A stretch of DNA of 64,000 nucleotides, from NCBI RefSeq assembly GCF_034702125.1, contig NC_085860.1:57092976-57156975 (forward strand), written 5' to 3'. A program made the position numbers and the translations under genes. Of the stretch, positions 10,869-22,389 are shown piece after piece. A model generated the notes under the pieces. The model did no database searches and was not told the DNA's origin. It was given only the letters and a program-made list of their open reading frames with translations. Position 1 is the first letter of the stretch, and each line of letters starts with the position of its first letter. Origin of the DNA: Engraulis encrasicolus. Taxonomy: Eukaryota > Chordata > Actinopteri > Clupeiformes > Engraulidae.

Positions 10869-11909
10869 TAGGGTGACCAGCTGTCCGGACTTCGGCCGGA
10901 CAACCCCGCCCCTTAACTTTCTAACCTTGCGTCCTCGCGCCGTACCCATTGCTTCGAGTTGCCGCCTCACCGCCTCCGTGGAGAAAACAGTGAAATCGGC
11001 ATTCTAAACTGTAGGCAGAAATCAGGGAGCAGCGCTGCCATCTTACCTCAGACAAACGCAGCTGCCAACAACAGTTTTACTTGTAAAACTTGGGAAGGAT
11101 TTCGTATGTCATTATCTCACTCCAATAAAGGAGTCATCAGTAGGCTACCACTAACAATGTTGTAGGCTATCGGAGACGGCAGGTTACGACAGACAAATCC
11201 TTCCGTTATCTATTAGGCTATTTCATAAATAGGCCTATGTTTTCATGTATTTTGGGTAGTCATGCATGCGTGGGCCTATAATAGCCAACAAGTTATTTGA
11301 TTTACTTTACTCAAAGTTGGTCAGGAGTGTTTTTATCAGCGGTGTTTTAAAACGAGAGGCGACCGCTTCTGTCAACTTTTTTTTTCATGCAGACGGACGC
11401 TTGGATAACCATAGCAACAACACAGACAAAGCGCACATGCAGAAATACTCTGTTTTTGCCCTGTTTGCAAAGTTGTGAGAACCCTCGTTGTAAATGCATT
11501 CAGCGGACAAACTTACTTGCACCATGCGTTGCCAGTGCAGGGAAAAAATGGGGGAAACAAACATAGCCTATAGGAGACAATAATATAGCAACCTTATTTC
11601 ACTTTCATACACTCAGTCAAAGCAAGTTATTTCACGTAGACTATGGACCGCAAATAACACAAATCGCGTGCAGATTTCCCCGACATTAGGCTAAAGCAAT
11701 ATAGTCAATTTTTTGTTCAAAGTCTGGAGTAACTGGAGTAACATGGCGGCCGCAGATATCGGAAACACCAGCAACTGTCAGTCTAGTTTGTGCCAATGAC
11801 GTTGCCTCGCATCGAGGCCAGTAAGCATAAGGCAAGTAGGAGAGGAAAGTCAAAGAGGGACACACGGACGTCGCAAACAGGTCGTAAAAACAGACCGATG
11901 GCCACCCTA
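10869..11909. mobile_element. non-autonomous hAT element, copy 1 (TSD TTTATGAG)
   Basis: The ends TAGGGTGACCA and TGGCCACCCTA are inverted copies. A perfect 8-bp duplication TTTATGAG flanks it (10861-10868 and 11910-11917). The whole interior matches, in reverse, the element at 33017-34083, including GGCGGCCGCAGATATCGG near 11747 and TGTCCGGACTTCGGCCGGAC at the left end. No coding capacity is seen. Confidence 0.92.
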
Positions 11910-12106
11910 TTTATGAGTAAGATGCTTGGTCAAAAGACTAGTGTTGTACTAATGTCATGTTTTACAGTCGATTTTCCAAATTAAATAAGTTTGACAGAAT
12001 ATGGGATATTGGCTTTGTAGCAGCGTAGCCTTCATGGCTAAATGGATTTTACCTCCCCAGCTAATGCGGGCTAGTTAGCTATTGGCACCATACAACGACT
12101 GGCAGC

Positions 12107-12382
12107 TTATGACTTAATTGTCCAGTAGCTGATGGACGGTGAAGAGTTGGTATTGATCCAGACTTCAGCTTCAGGTTTTGGGCAAAACCAGCTCTGTACT
12201 GTCCAAAATTCTGGAAACAATCGTCCGAGAAATGTCGGTATATGAGTTGTCACATCTCCAGAGTAAATAAAATTAAGCCACTGCGTTTTCAGAGGCTCAG
12301 AAGAAGGGAGTGAAAACAAACTCTTTTCTTCATTTGCACATCCAGGGACAGTGCATTTTCCATGATGCAGTTGTTTAGCCAT
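12107..12382 (-). pseudogene. degenerate THAP-domain exon
   Basis: The minus strand begins [20 protein letters not shown] and continues with [14 protein letters not shown], the start of a THAP zinc-finger domain (paired cysteines, then the conserved tryptophan). The domain's second half is found in a shifted frame: [12 protein letters not shown] and SGSIPTL. A small deletion has removed the expected Cys-x-x-His region around 12235-12250. THAP domains bind DNA and are common in host regulators and in P-element, Kolobok and Harbinger-like transposases. It lies outside the borders of both neighbouring elements, so its parent is unknown. Confidence 0.65.
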
Positions 12383-13251
12383 TGCGCCGTCTTCGTCTTC
12401 ATTTTACCCCGAATAAAAAAATGGACTCTCACTGGCAGTATTTGAGACCTTCCAAATGAATTGGCAGGGTTCTAATCTAGGTAGTGGGTGGAGAGGGGCG
12501 TGGATGAGTTGAAGGCGTAATGAATATTTATTAGCTAATGAAGGCATGACGACGTCTCAGGCACACACAAGCTTTGCGTCAATTGGGCCCTGTTGGTGAG
12601 CTTGGTGAGCACAGTAAGTCATTTTTAACCACTGGGCTGACTTAAGGAGGTCAGAGAAACTCATTTTAAAGGGACACTCCACCCATTTTGCATTAGGCTT
12701 TCCATTGCTAGACACCCAGTCATACTTTTGAATGGTCTTGCAAAAATCTCTCAATTCCCCCTGAGATAGGAGAAATCCGCATTCATCTCTTAACACTTCC
12801 TCTGTCAATGATGTAAAAATCGTCATATTGCATCATTGACAGAGGAAGTGCAAGAGAGGTGGATTTCTGTTGAGACTACAAGCCTTTTCACCACCCTTTC
12901 AACCCCGCCCATAGGGGGTTGGAGCTAATGTGCTAACAGACCTATCACAGATAAGTGTGCCAATGCATTTGAAATCACTGGCATTGAGGCTCTCAGTGTT
13001 GCCAGATTGGGCTGTTACCCGCCCAATTGGGCTACTAGGTATGGCCAAAGCGGAAAACAAATAATTTTTTAAAATAAAAAAATTGGCCATTTGGAGTTCT
13101 TAGCAGTTTTGAGCCCATAGAAATCAATGCAATTTATTGAAATTGGGCAGAATTTTGGCGGTTTTCAGAACCTTTTGGCCGGGACTTGATCAGACACATC
13201 TGGCAACAGTGGCTCCAGTAGGCCTCAGTCACTGGCAGAGCTGCAGCAAAC

Positions 13252-14051
13252 ATGGCTGAAGGTGCAGACAATAGCTCTACGGAGGACTGGGGTTTTGACG
13301 AAGATTTGGTTGACACAGATGTTCCTGGCTATCTGTATGAGCCCGAATACAGCGACGAGCAGCTGAGGGCTATGGAGGACGAGACGGCTGAAGCTGCCGC
13401 CGCAACAGACGCCCTGCCTGCCGCGGAAGAGGAGCCCGCTGGAGCTCGAGCTGGGGCGATTTGGTGGTGCTTGTGTTCGAACTGTGCGCCAATGGATACA
13501 GAACAAGAGTCTGTGTGCTGCCGCGAATTCCAGCGCTGCCAATTTATCCTCGATGAAATGATGGAATCGGACTCAGATGACCCAGACGTGTGTGTTGTGG
13601 ATCATCCTAGTTTCTCCCCCCACATGGATAGTGGCGTCCTGCAGACCTACTTTCTTATACCGAAGGTGAACTGGAAAAGGCAGCCTAAGCCAACAGGACC
13701 AAATGGACGTCTTTCTCAAAAGTAAGTTTGTTTTCTTTATGTGAAGGATTAGACTAGGCCTACTCTAACAGGCTAACGTGGCATGTTCATTGCACAAATT
13801 GTGTGTTGCAGTTATGCACGCTAGGCTCAAATACCATCACTCACTTTGTGATCCACGTTTTGTCTAGACAATTTCGTCTGACAGCCTACCGGCATTTTCT
13901 GGAATGGATTTTACAAGGAGAGAGATTGGGCAGAGGGCTTCGTCTGGTGTTACGGACTTGTGTCGTGCAGGCGATCCGACAGAGGTACCCTGCTCCCGAC
14001 GGCCAGTACTGCGGGTACCAAGAGGCGGAGGACGCTCAGGAAGAGCTGTAG
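13252..14051 (+). CDS. P2X7-ballast-domain-like protein, two exons (copy A)
   Basis: Exon 1 is 13252-13721, the intron 13722-13867 (GTAAGT ... TTTTGTCTAG), exon 2 13868-14051, giving 217 codons with no defect. Residues 1-66 are acidic (EDWGFDEDLVDTD and similar). Residues 71-96 form a cysteine cluster, WWCLCSNCAPMD then ESVCCREF. Exon 2 gives RLTAYRHFLEW and later LRTCVVQAIRQRYP and DGQYCGY. This order matches the zinc-binding cytoplasmic ballast domain of P2X7 receptors (WCxCGxC, CCR, then the LPSCCRWRIR...GQYSGF region). No membrane segments exist, so it is not a channel. The splice choice is supported by frame and homology. Function is unknown; its place in a transposon suggests an accessory protein. 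Confidence 0.82.
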
Positions 14052-14053
14052 GC

Positions 14054-14700
14054 CTACTTTGTTTTTATATTCATGCAAACAAATATATCATAATCCTTTG
14101 TGCTCGTGTCTTTGCCCTTCTTGCATATATATCTTGCAGCTCTGGAAGGATGGCGCCAGTGATTTTTTTCTGCAGCATGCACTACTCTGTGCAGGGCTAT
14201 CTTATCCTGAGCTGTGCAGTTGCCACACCACGTTGTAATGCTTCCTGTAATTACTGACTCAATTGTGGCAGAATAGAAGGACTTCTGCATGTCAGATGGA
14301 ATTCTGAACTTCCTTAGCCTCCTGAGGTGGTACAGACGCTGCCTGGCCTTTTTCACTACGGTGGTGATGTGAGGTGACCAAGACAGATCTTCAGAAATGT
14401 TGACGCCTAGATACTTGAAACTGCTTAGTCTTTCCACAGGGGTACCAAAGATTTCCAGTTGAGCATAGTTCTGATCTTTTCCTCTTCTGTAGTCCACCAC
14501 AAGTTCTTTGGTTTTGGTGGCGTTGAGCTCTAAACTGTTCTCTGCACACCAGGATGACAACATCTCAACCTCATTTAGGTAGGCTGTTTCATCGTTGTTG
14601 GAGATGAGTCCTACCACCACTGTGTCATTTGCAAATCTCACAATGGATGATGAGGTCAAAAGACCTCCATGTAAGGCATCTAGGACATAACACATGTTAA
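14054..14700 (-). pseudogene. Rex1/jockey-like LINE reverse-transcriptase fragment
   Basis: The reading includes SSSIVRFANDTVVVGLIS, SSWCAENSLELNATKTKEL, SFKYLGVNISEDLSW, KARQRLYHLRRLRKF and SVITGSITTWCGNC, the standard order of a fish Rex1/jockey-type RT palm and thumb. The catalytic box reads FANDT rather than FADDT, so one catalytic aspartate is replaced by asparagine. Both ends are truncated. It sits between the ballast gene stop codon and the transposase stop codon. It replaced the repeat-rich tail that the same gene keeps in copy B. Confidence 0.85.
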
Positions 14701-15355
14701 TATTACAAAATATTGGTGAGGAATGGGTCATGGTACAGCTGACGGGTCTGGAATGATGATTTTGCAGCTTCCTTTGCCGGCTTTGGGACAGGGGCGATGT
14801 TAGGTGGCAAAGGAGGTTGCAGTTTGGTGAGTGGGGCGGTTGAGACCTTCAATGTTGTGTTTCGGTTCAGTCTTCTTTCTATGACCTTCTCAAGTAGTGT
14901 CTGGATGAACTTGGTGGTGTGTGGCTTATACATTTTCTTCACAATCCATTGCTTTGACTTCTTGCAGAAGACCTGCTTGACACGTGGTTCTCCTATGAAT
15001 TACAAAGATTATAATGATTACACAGATATCTGAATGAAGATTTGACTAGTAGATGTCTCCCCACAGGAATAAAAATAACTATGCACTTTTAGTTAGCTAT
15101 GAACATGCTCATTTTGGTTATTTTAGTATTTAGAGTACATGAAAACACACCTGTTGCCGTGGTAGCTTGCTCTCGTTCCACAATGTTCTCATTATGTTCA
15201 AGGATGGCCAGGTAGGCCCTCGCTCTCATTCCCTCGTAGGAGAAGGCCTGGCGTTTGGGGAGGTACTTCAGGAGAGCACTGTGAAAGATCTCCAGTGGCC
15301 CTGTGTGAAAAGGAGAATACAGGAGTACTAATTAAAACATGTTCAATAGGATAGG

Positions 15356-15610
15356 GCAGGGCAGTCATAGGTAAGCGGTTAGGGCGTCAGATTTGCAGCC
15401 CAAAGGTTGCCAGTTTGACTCCCAACCCGCCAGGTTGGTGGGTGGTGATGAGTGTTCTACCCCATCCTCCTTCACGACTCACTGCTCCCTAGGGGAACCA
15501 TTGAGGGCTGCCCCCTGGCACGGGTGAGGCGTGAATGCAATTCCATTGTGTGCAGTGTGCACTTGTGTGCTGAGTTAGATTTTCCCAATGGTCTTTCACA
15601 TATGTTCAAA
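15356..15610 (+). mobile_element. tRNA-derived SINE
   Basis: The left part resembles a tRNA with recognisable polymerase III promoter boxes: a box A-like TAAGCGGTTAGGGC (15372-15385) and a box B-like GGTTGCCAGTTTGACTCCC (15405-15423). A non-tRNA body follows, with CACTGCTCCCTAGGGG and GTGTGCAGTGTGCACTTG, as in fish SINEs. It lies in a transposase intron, so it came after the Kolobok-type element. Confidence 0.75.
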
Positions 15611-15910
15611 ACATGTGGGTAAAAAAGGGTGTCAGTTCTTACCAGTATGTTTGAAGAGCGCCATCTTCTGAAGATCTTTCAGAAGCCTTTTATCCAAGAC
15701 TAGCGACGTCAGGTCCTGATATGCCACCGACCCCTTCTTCAGCCACATGCTCTTCTTCTTCTCCGCGGCTGTTAGAGGAGCATGGCCACAGTGATACCGC
15801 TTTCCATCCGTGTCAGTCCATTGGTGCTCATTGACCACATGGTGTGGAATGCACTTCCACCTGTTTTGTAGTGCCTTTGGGAAAGAAAAGATTCTCAATA
15901 ATACTATTTC

Positions 15911-16303
15911 CAGTGTTGCACCAATACCAGTATCGCCAGGACCCTAATACTACACTAAAATGGTGGTATCGGTATCGACCAGTACAAACAAATAGGGCAC
16001 TGATACCCTCTACAGATGTTCGTATGACACTTGAACGCAGCCTTGAACTTAGTTATTTTATATCAGCGGTATTAAAAAAGTTCTGCTGAATTCACTTTGT
16101 ACAGTATTACTCTTTTTCCCATTTCACAAAGGTAGGCCGCAACCTGACAAAGCCATGATAGCAATGATGTTACATCCAAGTAGTAGCCTATGCACCTCTT
16201 CATATACTATATATACATTCCAAACAGAGTAGTATCGGTATGGTATCGGCCGATACTGCACAGTCTGGTATCGGGGCCAAAAAATGGTATTGGTGCAACA
16301 CTA
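15911..16303. mobile_element. hAT-type miniature element in a transposase intron
   Basis: The termini CAGTGTTGCACCAATACC and GGTATTGGTGCAACACTA are inverted copies. The flanks ACTATTTC (15903-15910) and ACTATTAC (16304-16311) form an 8-bp duplication with one mismatch. The interior is rich in GGTATCGGTATCG-type words. Confidence 0.82.
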
Positions 16304-19300
16304 ACTATTACTTCAAAAAAATCAAATAGAAAATGTGCAGTACAGGACAAAGGTTTTTGAGTAGTGAGTTATTGGAGGACTAACGTTCAGTAAAGATTGA
16401 CATGGCTGACTGGGCATTTTTACTTGAAGGAAAAGGTGACTCCAAACTTTTGGACTACTGTATGGCAGCTTTTCATTACTTACCTCAATGTCCCCCTTAC
16501 TGGTGCCACAGGAAAACCACATGTGGTTTACGACAGACCTGTGAAAGACATAAACATTTGTAATTTTGCTCTTTGTAAATCAATGGAAGTTCAGGAAGAT
16601 TCTGGGCTGATGGGAAGTGAAATTACCTGTGGCTGAAATCATCAAACACTTTCAAAGACACCATAGATATTTGCCTTTCTTGACAACAGTCAAAGGAGTG
16701 GAACTCGCACACCATGCAGCCGATGCAACAATACATGTTTATTGCATAAAAGTGTAAAGTGCTACCCAAAGTGCATGCAAAACGTTTTCAGTCAGGTGCA
16801 AACATGCAAAGGTAAAAGACTTAAGACTATGTGTAGTTGCAGGCAGACATGTCAATCAGAAGTTTAGGTAGGTTGATGTGTTGACTAGATAAGGCACAGT
16901 TTACGTTTTTTTTCCACTTAGAATTTAGGCACCACGGCCGAACTCTATCAGGCCTGAAGGTTGCAAACATACACTGACCTGTTCCAGGAAAGTAGGATTT
17001 CGTTCCCCTTTTTCTTCCCCTTCATCAGCAACTTCTTCCGGAAACCTGTGGTAAAAAATGCAGCATAACTTTGGTGAAACACCAACAATTTACATATTTC
17101 CCCCATACACCCTGTCTGAGCCTTCATACTTTAGATTTATTTACCTATTGCTTATTTTAGCCACATGGTTGACTATTGCACAGGGTGTGGCTTGTCAATG
17201 TTTTTTTTTGGAGAACTGCCAGTGAGGTGATTAATTGTACAAGTAGATAGACATAGATAGTAGGGGGGACAATGTTGTTTTCTTGTATGAAAGAATCACA
17301 CCTCTACAATGGCTCTATGACAGGTTCACAGTGGCTCTGCATTGTCTTTTACTTTCTCACTCTCCACACCCTCATAGAGCCTTGAAGCATTGCCGTGCAG
17401 ACGTGCCCTCAGCCAGTGTATTGCTTTGTCTGTTGTTTTCACTCCTCTACAATTGGTCTACAATTCTGAGTTGAGCAAAGCTGCACAGATCTGTGAAGGG
17501 GTGCAGAGCGGCACCATGTGGTGTCAATGGGGCCAGGTATGTCTCAATGGACGTCGGTCCTGAATGTGGATAATAGCATGTGTGTGTTTACAAGGATGGC
17601 AAAAAACATACCTTTCGCTGTGTGCCAGATGTCAAATTAGTGCTGGACATGAGGAAAGTCTTCCCTCATTATCTTCTGTATTGACGTGGAGCGGTCCGTT
17701 GCCATCGCCTCCACATCAACGCCTGTGTCCAGGAGATCGTTCATTCCCCTTCTAAACCCCAGTGGCTCCATAGCGCCAGAGCTTGTGGCCTCTGTACACT
17801 AAAGATTTTGCATGTGATAAGTAATGAAAATGTCAACATAGCAAGATTAATTCTATCATAAGTTTGATATCACAACATGAGTAATTGTCATTCTGCAGCC
17901 ATTCACATGCGTTTTACCTGGACCAGTTCGGTGTGGAGTATTTCCTTTGTACTGTCCAGCATGAAAGTGTAGTGGCAGTATTTTGCGTTGAAGCCTGGTG
18001 AGTCATATCTGCCATCGCCACACAAGTGAGGCCTCTTTCCTTCCATTTGTTCCAAACATACTCTTGCCAAGAGGGCATGTCTTTGCTCTGTGTACACATG
18101 CTCAATAGCAGGATACAAGTACGCCTTCTGGATGTTGTAAAATGCTGATGATCCAATCATTTGGATACCCATTGTTTGGCACCAGTCAGAGAGTTCGGTG
18201 TATGTGTCGCCCCTGAACAGAACAGCTGCAGCTGAAAGTAGATTTACCTCAGGCATTCCTCTTATGTCTGGTGAAGATGTTCAAGTACCAGAATGGCCTC
18301 TAAGACACGTCCATTTCACACTCCTCTGTGCCCCAATATCATAGATGGTCTTTGAATTAATTGGATTCCCACACGTCTGGCACAACTTGAATAGTGTCAT
18401 TAGGCTGGATTCATTGACGATGATCTTCTTGCCACTCCAGTCTTCCTTTACACCTTCATCTTCTGATGTTGACCACGATGACGATGTCGTGGGGGTGAGG
18501 GTTGACTGATAGCTTTCATCCGTTTCACCAACTTCAAACAAAGGGTTTCTTTTAAAATTATATTCCACTAATTTAAATCAGACAGTAGTCTTAGATATAC
18601 TGAGATAGGTGGAGATATGTGTAGTGGTGAAATAAGAGGTGGGTAGGCTAAACTGCAGTAAGGAAAAGCACTATTGGTATTTGTTTTATTTACATAAGAC
18701 ATTCAGAACGTATATGACAATTGTGAAGATTACTGGGTACTAATGGTAGGCCCTATGTCTACTAGATAGTTCATAAAGTGCACATACTAAGAGGAAGTGC
18801 ATTGAATGAGTGGTGGATAAGCTCTATCAAGAGGTGGATGAAGTCTTTCTGACATTTCAGAGGTGGGCAAACTGTGTTTATTTGCGTTTAGCTTCCACTG
18901 TAGCCATGATTGGAGATATTGTGTAGACTACTTACAAACTGTGCTTGGACAAAGGGAGGAATCCTGACTGGTGTTGAGAGCATTGGTGCTGGGGCTGCCT
19001 GTGATTCATCCTCTTCTGATGATGAGGACAACGCAGCAGCAGACGTTGACGTTGTGATAGTCTGAAATGTCATATGTTGAATAACGTTACACACATTTAC
19101 AAATACCGTCAGACTAACACAGTAAAACATGGTTGATTGACATCGCTAATAGCGAATTTATTTAGATCTACAACGCATAGCAAAGTGTCACTTTGCTAAA
19201 TTTGCTGACGAGTGGAGTTAGCGAGGCAAACACATTAGAACAACAAGCGAACAAAACATACTAGATATTTCCAATCATAATAGATGTGCCGCTTTACAGC

Positions 19301-19500
19301 AGACGACGACATCAGTGTGTGTTCAGTAGCCACTTGAGCCGAGTCAGGAAGAGAACCTTAGTTATTACCAATATGTATTATAAGTCAGTGGTTATTACCT
19401 CCAGGCAAATGCGTTTAGCACTGCTAGCAGTCCTAGACGTTCCTGGCTGTTCGTCGTCGACACCAGCTGGCATTATCGACGGAATTGCGGTGTTCACAAG

Positions 19501-20141
19501 GGTAGCATGTCATTTTTCCGACACCCCTTTGGTCCGATTCGTCAATATTCCGAAAATTTCCCATTAATCCTACAGCCCACTAACTCGAAATAATTAAATG
19601 AAACCCTTTGTTCCGACAGCTCAATGTTCCGACCAATGGCTGTTTGGGGTTGGTCATCATCCCAGGTCGTATGTCCTGCTTTTCCCAGTGCCAAGTAGAC
19701 TTCAGCTGCATGCGCTGGTTGCGACGAGCACATAGATGCCGTCTGAGTCGGTCTTGCTGTGCCCTTACCAAAACCACCCCTAAACATAACCTGTCATTAA
19801 TGCAATGTTGCCAAGTTTTACAATTGTGCCCTACCCAAAACCATTCCTAACCCTAACCTGTCAGTAGGCTATTGCAAGGTGTTTCTGAGTTTTAAATTTG
19901 TGCCTTGTCCAAAACTTTCCCTAAACCTAACCTGTCACAGACAGCAGCATAGCCACTGCATAGGCTTCAGAGATGACGGTGATCTAAAGCAGCTTTTGGT
20001 CGGAACATTGGACTGTCGGGACAAAGGGTTTCATTTAATTGGTAAAAAGTTATCTGAGACTAAGTGCTGTAGGATCAATGGGAAATGTTCGGAACATTGA
20101 CGCATCGGACCAATGGTGCGTCGGAAAAATGAGCGGACCCC
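19501..20141. mobile_element. 641-bp miniature element inside the THAP exon
   Basis: The ends GGTAGCATGTCATTTTTCCG and, inverted from the right, GGGTCCGCTCATTTTTCCG are similar and followed by long inverted similarity (TTGGTCCGAT, then CAATRTTCCG). The direct repeat GTTCACAAG flanks it at 19492-19500 and 20142-20150. Removing the element and one repeat joins the exon so that the frame runs on through LVNTAIPSIMPAGVDDEQPG to the exon 1 donor. Confidence 0.9.
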
Positions 20142-20938
20142 GTTCACAAGTGCGGGTCTCTTCATTCCTAAGGGGTTGGGCTCGAAATCTGCCGTCTCGA
20201 AATGTAGACTGCACACCGTCCGACTTTTTAGTACTTCAATGGCCGTGTCCTCTCCGAACTTCGGGTTATTGATAGCCCGTAGCCACTTTTTGCACAAGTA
20301 CAACTGTTTGGGTATTCTATGAAAACTTACTCCGTGTTTTTTCCTTGTGCTGGCTGAACATCCCGGTACCATGCAAGTGCACACCATTTCGAAACACAAA
20401 CGACGAAACACAAACAAGAAGTAATTCCAGATATCTTGATAGGACTCTGGTAATTCACTAATGACTAAAATAACCACCTCTCCACTAGAGATTGCGTGAA
20501 ATGATTTCCAGGTAGCTAGACGGTGGAGCGAGCAAGCAGCCAATACGCTGTCGTGGGTGCGGCCTGGGTGTGGCCTGTGGAACTTGAGCATTACAATGCA
20601 TTATGGGGATTGTTGTCACAAATCCACAAGCATTAAAAAGTCATTTTCTGCCTTTTCTCGGCCAAGAAGGCACCAAATTAGAAATGTATGCTACTATTCC
20701 ACTTACATATATGACCCGCTTTCAGTACATATTCATTTCTATACCGGTGGAATGCCCCTTTACTTACTGTGTACTCAATCACAGGGTCAATACCTCTTTT
20801 GTCTAGTGTGGATAATGTTTGTGTTTTGATGCTCATGACCATTCTTATTTTGTGAATTAAAACAACAAAATGTCACTCCTTCTCTCCTGTCAGCCTTCAA
20901 CAAAGTTTAGAATAATCATAAACTTGGTAGGAGGCACC

Positions 20939-21328
20939 TAGCCTGGTCCTGACCATCCCATAATACTATCATTTCATTTCGTATTTATGGTCTGGCATTT
21001 GTTTGCTCTGAAGCGATTGTAGGAAGCAGGAAGTTTGCACTCAGTTATGGTTTGAAATTATTGGACACCTCTCACCCAATCGTTGGTAGTTACTCAACAA
21101 CAACATAGCGCAGACCAATGGCTCTGGCGCAGATGTGTACGTCATTGTCACGAGCGTCCTCCCCCTTTCGCCCCCACGTGGGGGGGCGTATTCGCTTATT
21201 GGCTGTTTTCTGGGGGGGCGTTGCGATCAAAATTCTACTGCTCCAAGCACTCCACAGAGAAGCACGGCCAGACTACAGTAGTGGAGTCAATCCTTCGGCG
21301 GAAGTACGTAGGATGGCTCGCGAGGCTA
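20939..21328. mobile_element. TAGCCTGG-family miniature element with 9-bp duplication
   Basis: Starts TAGCCTGGTCCTGACCATCC and ends GGATGGCTCGCGAGGCTA. GGAGGCACC occurs directly on both sides (20930-20938 and 21329-21337). The GGAAGTACGTAGGATGGC motif near the right end recurs in the 47755-47940 copy. The interior includes CCCCCACGTGGGGGGGCG. No coding capacity. Confidence 0.85.
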
Positions 21329-21348
21329 GGAGGCACCTGATTTGCAAT

Positions 21349-21740
21349 TAGAGATGGGATTTATGGCTCTTTTTCGGGATCCGGATCTTAGTGGCTCGTT
21401 CCTTTCAAAGAGCCGTTCAAAAAACTGGCTCTTTTGGCTCTTTTTTAAATGATTTATTCAGTGTTAAGAATGTAATATTTTGACTCCTCCTCAAGGTAAT
21501 GTTGTCCAAAGAACAACTGATTATTCTCCTGCTTCTAAAGACCGTTTTTGCCTCTCTTTGAGGCAAACAATTGTGTTTTTTCCCAAATTGAATTACTCTG
21601 GTCGAGGTCACGTGCTTAAAATGAATGAAAAATGAACGAAATAACGGTCGAGTGGCTTCCCCAGCTGTGATCCGGTTCCCATCGTTCACTTCAGGGAGCC
21701 GTTCAAAAGAACCGGCTCGTTCATGAACGACACACCTCTA
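21349..21740. mobile_element. hAT miniature element, outermost layer of the nest
   Basis: Starts TAGAGATGGGATTTATGGCT and ends GAACGACACACCTCTA. Internal inverted motifs include GAGCCGTTCAAAA. The left target copy TTTGCAAT is at 21341-21348. The right copy is not adjacent. It is found at 26887-26894, just beyond the 5.1-kb element that inserted at this element's terminal TA. Removing that insertion restores a perfect 8-bp duplication. Confidence 0.85.
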
Positions 21741-22389
21741 CAAACCCCAACTCCGATGAAGTTGGGACGTTTGGTAAACAGTGAATAAAATCAAAATGCT
21801 ATCATTTTCAAAACATTCAATCTATTCATTAGATGGAGAATAGTGAAAAGACAACATATTAAGTGTTAAAACTGAGAAAAAATATTGTTTTGGGGGACAT
21901 ATGTACTCATTTCTAATTTGATAAATCCAACACGTCTCAAAAGAGTTGGGACGGGATCAGTGAAATTTAGTAAACATCCAAATAAGATAAAACAACAAAG
22001 AAGAACATTTCAAAATGAATTGTACTGACGGACAATATAGGTGTCCAGGTATAAGATCATCACAGAGAGGCTGAGTCACTCAGAATTAACACTAGAACTA
22101 CCAGGATTTTTCTGCCTACCTAGAAGTACCAGAGAGGGGTCATTTGACCCGGCGGCTTTTACCTAATACACTAATCACTCATTTTGTTATGGTAATGAGG
22201 CTGTTAGGGGCCGTGTGTGGGTGAGGGGTGAGGGGGTCACACCTTACAGTGCTAACAGCCAAGACAAACAGGGACAGACAGCTTCTTCCCAAGGGTTGTC
22301 AGCCTCCAAAATCACCACAGGTAAATAGCAACTTGCATGAAGATATCAGCAGCAAAGACAGATAGCACAGTTTGGCGGACAGTGTGTTA

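Larger units (their letters stand above)
14703..20387 (-). pseudogene. THAP-domain Kolobok-type transposase, nine exons, disrupted
   Basis: Exons (minus): 20387-19399, 19061-18936, 18567-17918, 17798-17612, 17045-16979, 16538-16484, 15874-15643, 15300-15151 and 14992-14703. Exon 1 carries a complete THAP finger (CMVPGC ... tryptophan ... VCSLHF, then RPALVN). Exon 3 has the CQTCGNPI zinc knuckle and the GDGRYDSPGFNAKY box; exon 4 has MATDRSTSIQKIM; exon 8 has FHSALLKYLPKRQAFSY. These fit THAP-type fish Kolobok transposases, which cut and paste DNA. Lesions: TGA for a tryptophan at 18281-18283, TAA before FDIWH at 17637-17639, a 641-bp insertion in exon 1, and an exon 2/3 phase mismatch. Exons 3 to 9 join in phase. 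Confidence 0.8.
12670..20759. mobile_element. Kolobok-type DNA transposon, copy A, two convergent genes
   Basis: The left end AGGGACACTCCACCCATTTT follows TTAA (12666-12669). The right end, read inward from the minus strand, is AGGGGCATTCCACCGG and is followed on the plus strand by TTAC, one mismatch from TTAA. TTAA targets, purine-triplet termini and a THAP-bearing transposase fit the Kolobok superfamily. Inside are an intact plus-strand gene for a P2X7-ballast-like protein and a minus-strand nine-exon transposase pseudogene, meeting tail to tail. A LINE fragment, a SINE and two miniature elements have since inserted within it. Confidence 0.75.

Noticed and set aside
13225..13542. 105-codon antisense frame over ballast exon 1 (also 31320-31637)
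   Set aside because: It is the reverse-strand shadow of the ballast gene and is kept only because the exon is conserved.
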